Shown here piece after piece: positions 14,994 through 23,800 of a DNA stretch of 51,577 nt; position 1 is the first letter of the stretch, and each line of letters starts with the position of its first letter. Location of the stretch: the NCBI GenBank assembly GCA_036480335.1, contig JAZGGH010000064.1:1-51577 (forward strand). The letters run 5' to 3'. A program made the translations under genes and the position numbers. The notes under the pieces are model-generated. The model was not told where the DNA came from. It saw only the letters and a list, made by a program, of their open reading frames with translations, and did no database searches. The stretch comes from JAZGER01 sp036480335. GTDB taxonomy: Bacteria > Pseudomonadota > Gammaproteobacteria > DSM-19610.

Positions 14994-17888
14994 TTATTCC
15001 TGTTTCTGAACAAGCTTGTCATCATCAGGCAATACAATTCTGCTGGTTATCTGGTTTAATATCAGTATCTGTTGCTGGCTGCCTTCCGCATCTAAAGATT
15101 TAGCCAGTTGTTCAAGCTGTGCAGATGGCTCTGTAAACTCATCAAAGCCGACCGTTCCACCCGCACCCTTTAGCCAATGGGCCAGATCTGCCAATCCAGA
15201 AAAATCATTGCCATGTAAAGCCTGTTGCATTTTCTCAAGCTGTTCACTGAGGCGTACAACAAATTTTTGAATAACTGAATGGAAACGGGTATCACTTGCC
15301 AGCCGTGACACAACTGGCCCTGAATCTATCGAAAGTGTCTGGGCATGCAAAACAGCAGTAACCGGGGATTCAATGGCAGCCGCTATTGCTGATCCATCAG
15401 AGGCAGAACCAGGCTCTACCAGTCTGCTGAGCAGCGCATTCAAATGACTCAGTGTCTGTTTGCTGCTACTAGCATCTTCAGACTTTGCCTGCTGCTCCAG
15501 AATCTCGGCAGGTTCAGTAAAACCATCAAAGCCGACCGTTCCAGCCGCACCCTTCAGCCAGTGTGCCAAATCAGCAAGTTCAGAAAAATCTGATTCATCA
15601 AGCGATGAATGCATCGCATTTATCTGCTCATGTAATCGTTTAATGAATTTTTTAATCACTGCATGGAAACGTGAATCTTGCTCCAGTCGAGAATGAATGG
15701 CCTCATGACTCAAATCAGGGTCTGCGGATTGTCTACTTTGCACGTCTGATTCAGTCACATGCGGCATAGGGCCTGCAATGCTTTTTCCATTCAGAAGCAC
15801 AGCCAATTTTGACAACAGCGCATCAATATCAACAGGTTTAGGCAAGTAATCTGAATAGCCTGCAGCGATACACTCTTCAGCAAAACCAGCCATTGCATTA
15901 CCACTTAATGCAATAACAGGGTTTGAAAAACCATTATTGCGTATTGTAGTTGCTGCTGTAAATCCATCCATCACTGGCATTTGAACATCCATCAAAATGA
16001 CATCAAAATCGATTCTGGAAGCCATATCAACGGCAATCTGGCCATTTTCGGCTTCATCGATAATGATACCCACCCCTTCCAGCACCAGCTTAACCAGCTC
16101 TCTGTTTTCAGCGCCGTCGTCCACTACCAGAATCCTTGAAGCAGGAAATTCCCAATGGCTATCGACTGACATACTCGTGACTGCATCAAGCGCACTATAA
16201 ACATTTTCAGCCGAGAGGAAATTAACATGACTAATATTTCCGGTCGCAACAGCCACCGTAAAGGTACTCCCCTGGTCAAGCTGGCTAGTAACAGTAATAT
16301 CACCACCCAATAATTTTGCCAGTCGCTTACTGATCGACAAGCCCAGACCCGTACCGCCAAACTTGCGCGTTATCGAAGCATCGGCCTGCTCAAAAGCATT
16401 AAAAACCGAAGCAACACTCTCAGCAGCGATACCTATTCCGGTATCAGTTACCTTGATTAGAAGTTGTGGATCAGCATTATAGCTATCAAAAGCCATTCTC
16501 ACAGTTACACTACCGGATTCTGTAAACTTGATAGCGTTGCCAATTAGGTTGGTCACAATCTGACGTAACCGCGATGGATCTGTTGAGATACTTTCCGGAA
16601 TATCATTCTCAATCTCAAAATCAAGTGTTATAGCCTTTTCGTCAGCCTTGACATGCAAGATCTGGATAACATCATTGACAACTTTATAAGCCTTGCAATC
16701 TATTTTTTCGACGGTCATCTGACCCGCCTCAACTTTAGACAAATCAAGGATATCATTTATCAATTCAAGCAAATGAGAACCACTTGAGTGAATTGTATTG
16801 AGGTGTTTCTGGCGCTCTTTTTCACTCGTAATATAGCCTCGTTTCAATACCTCGGTGAAACCCAGAATCGCATTCATCGGGGTACGGATTTCATGACTCA
16901 TATTTGCCAGAAATTCACTTTTAGTTTGATTAGCGGCTTCAGCCTCATCCTTTGATTTTCGTAACTCGATTTCTTTTTCTTCCAGTTTGGTAATATCATC
17001 AAAACTGACCAGAACACCCCCTGATTTATTGCCTGCACCAATAACTGGCGAGCAATTGACTAAAAATGTCCGGCGTTTCGATTCCTTGTCCACCAGGTAA
17101 ATAATATCATTCCTGCTTGCTTCTCCAGACTCAATCGCAGGCTTCCAGGGCAGTGAGTCGACAGAAACAGGCTGGCCTTTATTATCCACCCAGTCAAGTT
17201 TGAGCGATAAACTACCCACAAGCTGATCAGCAGGCTTGCCTGTGACGTCTGAAAATGCCTGATTCGCAAGCATGATATAACCCTTATTATCTAACACAAG
17301 CAGGCCTTCAGCCAACGTGTCCAGGGCATTCCGGACGCGTGATGGCACTGCCTTGGATGGGTCAAGGTGGCGTAACATCCGACTGAGGTAGAAGTAAAAA
17401 GCAATGAAGCCGAAAACCGCAAGAAAAAGCACCAGTTTAACTCTTGAATCCATGAGTATACCAATGAAGCCTGCAGGGTATAAAGGCTTGCTTCTCAGCT
17501 CAACAGCACCCCATTCAGTTTTGTTTGACCAGATCGGCACAGTCAATCCTGCATCCGTGGACATACTATCAACCGTCGGCATCCAGTCCTTACCATGATC
17601 GTTAATATCGATAACCAGCTTGCCATCAGTGCGGCGTAACCCTGCAGAAAGAATATCCTCATTACGTTCAACGACCAGCATCAATACAGCCCTGACCTGC
17701 TCAAGATTATGACTGGAAAATTGCATGGAAGTTGTTGCTGCAATCGTCTCTGCCAGTGCGACACGCCCATCTCTTATTACAGCATCTTTATCAGGCACTA
17801 AATTAAGAAAAATTGCTGTTAGTATAAGACTAACAACGATGAAGGCTTCACCCAGGGCAATATGAAATTTGGCCGTTAGTTTTTTCAT
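14994..17888 (-). CDS. Hybrid sensor histidine kinase with REC and two HPt domains
   Basis: A 964-residue membrane sensor kinase. Two transmembrane helices (about 11-31 and 150-170) flank a small periplasmic domain. A PAS domain follows (about 183-305), then HisKA with H332 (FLANMSHEIRTPMNAILGF), HATPase (N-box NLIGNAIKF, DTGIGI, GGTGLGLSISKRL), a receiver with D634 (VILMDVQMPVMDG), and two closely similar HPt domains with H776 and H904 (both LADLAHWLKGA-GTVGFD). The start ATG overlaps the stop of the giant-protein gene by 4 bp (ATGA), so the two are translationally coupled. The REC-GGDEF-EAL gene follows. A duplicated HPt suggests more than one phosphorelay target or altered kinetics. Confidence 0.93.
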   Translation of the reverse strand: MKKLTAKFHIALGEAFIVVSLILTAIFLNLVPDKDAVIRDGRVALAETIAATTSMQFSSHNLEQVRAVLMLVVERNEDILSAGLRRTDGKLVIDINDHGKDWMPTVDSMSTDAGLTVPIWSNKTEWGAVELRSKPLYPAGFIGILMDSRVKLVLFLAVFGFIAFYFYLSRMLRHLDPSKAVPSRVRNALDTLAEGLLVLDNKGYIMLANQAFSDVTGKPADQLVGSLSLKLDWVDNKGQPVSVDSLPWKPAIESGEASRNDIIYLVDKESKRRTFLVNCSPVIGAGNKSGGVLVSFDDITKLEEKEIELRKSKDEAEAANQTKSEFLANMSHEIRTPMNAILGFTEVLKRGYITSEKERQKHLNTIHSSGSHLLELINDILDLSKVEAGQMTVEKIDCKAYKVVNDVIQILHVKADEKAITLDFEIENDIPESISTDPSRLRQIVTNLIGNAIKFTESGSVTVRMAFDSYNADPQLLIKVTDTGIGIAAESVASVFNAFEQADASITRKFGGTGLGLSISKRLAKLLGGDITVTSQLDQGSTFTVAVATGNISHVNFLSAENVYSALDAVTSMSVDSHWEFPASRILVVDDGAENRELVKLVLEGVGIIIDEAENGQIAVDMASRIDFDVILMDVQMPVMDGFTAATTIRNNGFSNPVIALSGNAMAGFAEECIAAGYSDYLPKPVDIDALLSKLAVLLNGKSIAGPMPHVTESDVQSRQSADPDLSHEAIHSRLEQDSRFHAVIKKFIKRLHEQINAMHSSLDESDFSELADLAHWLKGAAGTVGFDGFTEPAEILEQQAKSEDASSSKQTLSHLNALLSRLVEPGSASDGSAIAAAIESPVTAVLHAQTLSIDSGPVVSRLASDTRFHSVIQKFVVRLSEQLEKMQQALHGNDFSGLADLAHWLKGAGGTVGFDEFTEPSAQLEQLAKSLDAEGSQQQILILNQITSRIVLPDDDKLVQKQE

Positions 17889-20800
17889 TGTTTACTATCC
17901 ATAGTGGTATTTTTTTGTTCACTGTCAGCTGATTTTTCATCAGCCATGTTTTTCTGTTTTACTTTCTCGGACTCTGATTCAATAATGGATTCAAGTGATT
18001 CATCATCTTCATCATCTCCATATTTTTTAGACCCAAGAATCGGCAATGGATCGATAAAGCGCCATGCAGGTAGTGATGAAAGTACGCTACTCAATAATAC
18101 CCCGCCGCGCACCAGCCAGATAATATAACCAACAGATAGACCACTGGTTACCAGTGTGCTTGTGCCAATAACTCTTTCCTCTAATCGGGATTGATCTTCA
18201 GATTCATCACGTAACTGATCCATGCTTTCAATGAACTGGTTTATATCAACTACCTTTTGCAGCTGACTTAAACTGGATTTAAGGTTTTCAGGATCAATAT
18301 TCAAATTCCTGTTGCCTGATGCGTAAGATTCTAATTCCTGATTCGATCTGACTACATCACCCGTGTTATCAAAATTCATTGCATTATTTTTATCCGCTTC
18401 AACGACACCTTGAATGATGGCTGAAGTTGTACTTTCCTCATTATATTCAGCCATCATCGCTGAAAGCTTTTCATCTTCTACTTCATCATAATTTTCAGAT
18501 GTCAGCAGTTCGTGTTGTACTATCTCTTCTTCAGGAGCCATTTCTTCTGCAGGTGATTCAGGTTTTGGTGTTTCCTCTGTTACGGGTGGTTGAGAGGAAT
18601 GAGACCCGCCAGCAGGAGGTTCATTGGGATCTGTCAATTCTATCTCAATCCCGGATGTAGTCGTGTCTGCTGTTACAGGCTCAGCGTTTCCTTCTGTAGT
18701 GGAGCTAATGCCTGGATTACCTGTTGTAGTCCCTGGGCCAGAATCAATAATGAGTTGGTCAAGTATGGTATCGTCGGTTACTGTTACTTCAATAGTTTGC
18801 GAGAATTTATCACCAAACGCATCTGTTGATTCAACAATGATGCTATAAACAGACTGAACATCTGAATCAAGTCTGTTCGAACTAATTACCAATTCGTTGT
18901 TGTTAGTGCCACCAATTGAAAAAATACTGGCATCATTACCGCCAATAACAGCAAAGGTTGAAATATCACCAACATCCGGATCGTTTGTCGAGAGTAATCC
19001 AACTGCATAACCACCTGTAGTATCTGTACCATTGAGAAGTACGGAACTGGATAATGTGATTTTAGTAGGGATGTCATTTATCGGATTAATGGTAACGCTA
19101 AAAGTTGTTTCGACGTAGCTTGACCCGGAGTCCGTTGCCCGAACCGTGATATTGGCAGAACTATAGGTATCTGTTGCATAATCAAGCGTGATTGTCCTGG
19201 ACGTGCTATCGGTTATAACGGTATTGAACAACGCAGCGTTATCATTTCTGGTAATGCTATAGATCAGATTATTACCATCTTCTACGTCGGTAAATGCGGA
19301 CGATAGATCAATAACTGTCGATGGTGCATCTTCATTAACTTCAATATCGGCAATGCCTGTAGTGATCGGTGTGTCATTGACCGGGGTGACATTGAGGGCA
19401 ATGCTGCCATCAGTAGGGCCGGCACCATCGGCATCTACAATGTGCGTTGTGATGCTGGTGTTCAGATCATTATCGGCAGTTGATTCAAAGGCGACAGCAG
19501 CCAGTGCTGCATTGACGTTGGCCACGGTATCGGTGATAGTCCAGATACCCATACCGGCGGTATAACTACCACCACCCGCTGTAGTCAATACACCATACGT
19601 TGGGTTCGCTAAGGTCAGTGTTGCAGTAATGACTTCCCCGATATCAACATCAGAGACGACGATATCATCAATGGCCACCAGGGTATCGTCTTCAGTATAG
19701 GCAATGGTCTGTGTCAGATTGCTTGCTGTCGGGGCATCATTGGTAGCGACAACCGATACTGTCGAGCTACTTGATATAGCTGTTCTGTCTGCCCCTCCAT
19801 TCAAAGTGCCGCCACTGTCTTTAATACTGGTCAGCGTGAACACGCGATCGGCAGTAGCAGGATTTTCGCTACTGTTTCTATAAGCGATGCTTTCAATCAG
19901 GCTTGACATAACTGTTGGTGTTGCAACATTTGTCGTCAGCGTGACTGTAGCCGTTGAGCCTGCCACACTCACCGAGAAACCATAGCCGTTACTGGACGTT
20001 GCGCCATTTGTTCCATCTGTCAAAGCAAATTCGGAACCATCCAGCTCGATATTTTCAAAATCCAATTGGCTAACATTGCTAACGGTAAAAATGAGCTCAT
20101 CTATGCCCTGGCTACTTTCAACCGTGTCGATAGTCACAGAATCGAATACCGTAGCTGCCGCAGCGTTTTCTGTATAGCCTGGGTTCAGAGGATTTGCTGT
20201 CAGGACTGGCGCATCATTTACTGGCGTAACAGTGATAGTGACTGCCGCAATATTGGATGTGCTTGGATCACTGTCGTCAATTGTGTAGGTAAAGCTGTCA
20301 CTGCTCGTCTCACTACCATCATGGGTATAGGTGACAGTGCCATCACTATTTACATCAACATTTCCATTAGTTGGAGCATCGAGGATGATAATAGAAGTAA
20401 AATCGATAGGACTATCAGACGGGCTGTCGTTGTCAGAAAGGTTTATAGTAATTGCTCCGCCTTCCAGTACAGTGCCACTATCATTACTTGTACGTGGGCT
20501 CTCGTCGTCAATTAATTCGATACGGCGCCTGTCTATTTGGCTATTTTCCAGGCCATCGTTGACACTGAAATTAATCGTTAACAGGCCATGTGTCGGCGTT
20601 GAATTGACATCTTTATATTGAACCGATCGAAGTGCCGTTTCATAATCAGCGACCGAGGCTGTTCCATTGAGTGTGAGTGTTCCAGTGTTGGCGCTGAAGC
20701 TTCCCGTAATACCTGATTGACTAGTGAATTGCAGAACATCTTCACCTTCCAGGTACCCTTTGCCGAATTTAACCACAGCAGAACTTAGGTCAGGGCTGTC

Positions 20801-23800
20801 TATATCAGATATTGTCAGAGCTGGGTCGATAGTAATCGCCCCACTATTATTCAAATAGAGCTTATTCGTTGCATCTACCGTAATGATCGGCTGATCGTTA
20901 ACAGCGGTGACATTGAGATTGATCGTGCCTGTGACAGCTGTTGTACCATCTTCACCGCCATCCACAATGTGGATGGCTATTGTGGTGTCCTGGTCATTTT
21001 CTGTGACTGGAATAAAGGCGACACTAGCGAGCGCAGCATTGACATTAGAAGCTGTATCAGTGATCGTCCAGGTGCCTGTTGTATACGTAGCTGCACCGGA
21101 TAGCGTTAATGTACCAAATTCTGGGTTCGCCACCGCTAAACTAGCAGTGATCATCTCATCCGTATCGACATCATCGATAACAATATCGTCTAGTGCAGCT
21201 GACACATCACCTTCTGTGTAACTGATGGTCTGGTTCAGATTGCTTGCTGCAGGCTGATGATTAGTAGAATCGATATTGACAGTAACAGAGCCTGTTGCCA
21301 GTTGAACGCCGCCAGTTCCCTGGGAGCTAGTATTACCATCATTTAATTCGTAGTTTATCTGGACAGTAGACGGTGGGTTTGTTGTATTTGTATTCTCGTA
21401 AGTCAGATCCCGAAGAATGCTGTTGACTATAGCAGTTGTGGGTATCACTCCATTATTTTCGAATGTGATCTGTAGTTGTCCATTTGTACTCGTGAATCCT
21501 GCGACCACGCTTCCAATCACAGTAATAGTATCTGTGCCGCTTGAGGCAGCCAGAAGAATATCGTTACTATTTGAGCCCCCATTTCGTGATAATGTTAATA
21601 TTGTGCCAGTATAATCACCCAACCCAGAATTAAGTGCATCCAGTTCAACATCACTAATCGTTACATCTGTATCCAGGTCGATAGCACTACCACCGTTTAT
21701 ATACACCAGGCTGGCACCCAGGTTCGTAAATACAGGCGCGTCATTGACGGCAGTGACTCTCAGAATAATCGAGCCATCGGTTGGGCCTGTACCTGCGGCA
21801 TCTTCAATGTGCGTGGTGATGGTTGTGCTGTTATCGTTGTTACTGGAGGGTACAAAGGCTACGCTAGCCAGAGCGGTATTCACATTGGCGACGCTATCAG
21901 TAATTGTCCAGTCACCGGAGCCGGTATCATAGGTTGCCGTCCCTGAAGTAGTTAAAGCACCGTAAGTTGGATCTGTCAACGTTAAGGTTGCAGTAATAGT
22001 TTCGCTATTATCAACATCAGTGACAACAATATCTTCAATGGCAACTGACGTAGCATCTTCTGTGTAGCTAATGGTCTGCGCCAGATTGGTAGCTACCGGT
22101 AGAACATTAAAGTGAATGGTTGCGGCAACAGGGCCTATATTATTGAAACCATCCTTGAGGTTTAGGTCATAAGACGGGGCCAGTTCACCACCGTCGTGAA
22201 CAAAGATAACATTACCCGAAGTCACTGCACTCTGCGTAAAACTGGCGACTGCTAAGCCTGGGTTTGTTGATCTTGAAAAATACCCCTGTGTGACATTTAC
22301 AGGGATAATGATAATATTGTCTGGCGAGGAATCAGGATCGCTAACCAGTAACATTGGGTTGTTCAGAGTGACAGTTTCACCTTGATCCAGCGTCAGTGTG
22401 TTATTTGTAATCGAAGGTGGCGCATTGGCTATAATATTAACCGTCACAGACCCCGTCGCAGTTTGAGCACCGCCACTCCCCTGCGAGTTACTATTTCCAT
22501 CATTCAGCACATAATCCAGTTGAATATCACCTGTAGAACTGCTGTTTGTATTTGAATATGATATAAGTTGCAGAACTGCATTGACACCATTCCGGGTTGG
22601 AATTTCGCTTCCGCCGAAATTAATTTTCAGCTCTCCCGATGTATTATTATTGAAATTTGCAAATTCCTGAGAAGTCACTGGATTATCGATTGCTGCCTGC
22701 GTTTGCCCATTTATCGTGAATACATCATCAATGTTTACGCCCCCATTCCGAGACAGGGTTAAAGTGACGCCAGAATAGTTACCATTACCTGAGTTGAGCG
22801 GATTCAGTTCAAAATCACCGATGAGTATGTTTTCATCCAGAAGAATCGGCGCACCACCCTGGTTAAAGACCGGCTTATCGCTACGAATACTGACGAATAC
22901 TGGCGGGTCATTCACCGCAACAACCGAAGCAGTAGAGCTGACGGTAAGCGCCGCTGTATCGTTTCCCCCATTTGCAGTTCCACCGCTATCGGTGAGTTGT
23001 GTGATGGTAAAAACGCGGTCTGCAGTTGATGGGTTATTGCTAACGTTTTTGTATTGAATGCTCTCGATCAGGTTCTGAACTTCAGATGCTGATGCACTGT
23101 TCTTCGTTACTGTAATTGTAGCTGTAGTTGTGCTATTGAGATTGATAGAATAATCAAAATTATTATCATTCGTTGTCCCACTTCCATTTTCGATCGATAT
23201 GAACGTGTTATCCAGCATGATCCTTTCAGCAGGGGTGTCTGTGGTGAGGTCGGTAACATTGCTGATAGTGAAAACCAGTTCGGTAAATGTTTGTCCAGAT
23301 TCTATTGCATCGACACTCACCGAATTGAATATCGACTTAAAATTATCGCCTTCAGATAAGGTCGGGTTCAGTGCATTTGCAGTCAGAGTTGGCGGGAGAT
23401 TGCCATCGGATACAGTAACGTTTACCTGTCCCTGAATACTGAAGGGCGTCTCAGCAAGTGCAGCAACTTCACCATCAGACAAAGCTCGAGAATAGACTTT
23501 CAATGCATCGATTCCACCACTATAGAAGCGAGAAGTGTCTAAATCATTCCTGCCACCGACAATAAGATCGCCCGTGGGGTTTGTGGCAGCTCCAGAAGAG
23601 GTTTTTGTAGCTTTAAGGTCGCCGTCAATGAATGTTTTTATACTGTCAGCGTTCACAGTAACAGTGAGTGTATGCCAGCTATTGTCCCCAATCAGATTTA
23701 ATCCATCTGATCCAATATTAACGAGTACATTTGGGTTGTCGTTGATTCTGATATGTAACCTGTTTCTTAGGTTTTCAGTAGGGTTCCCATCTTCTCCTAG

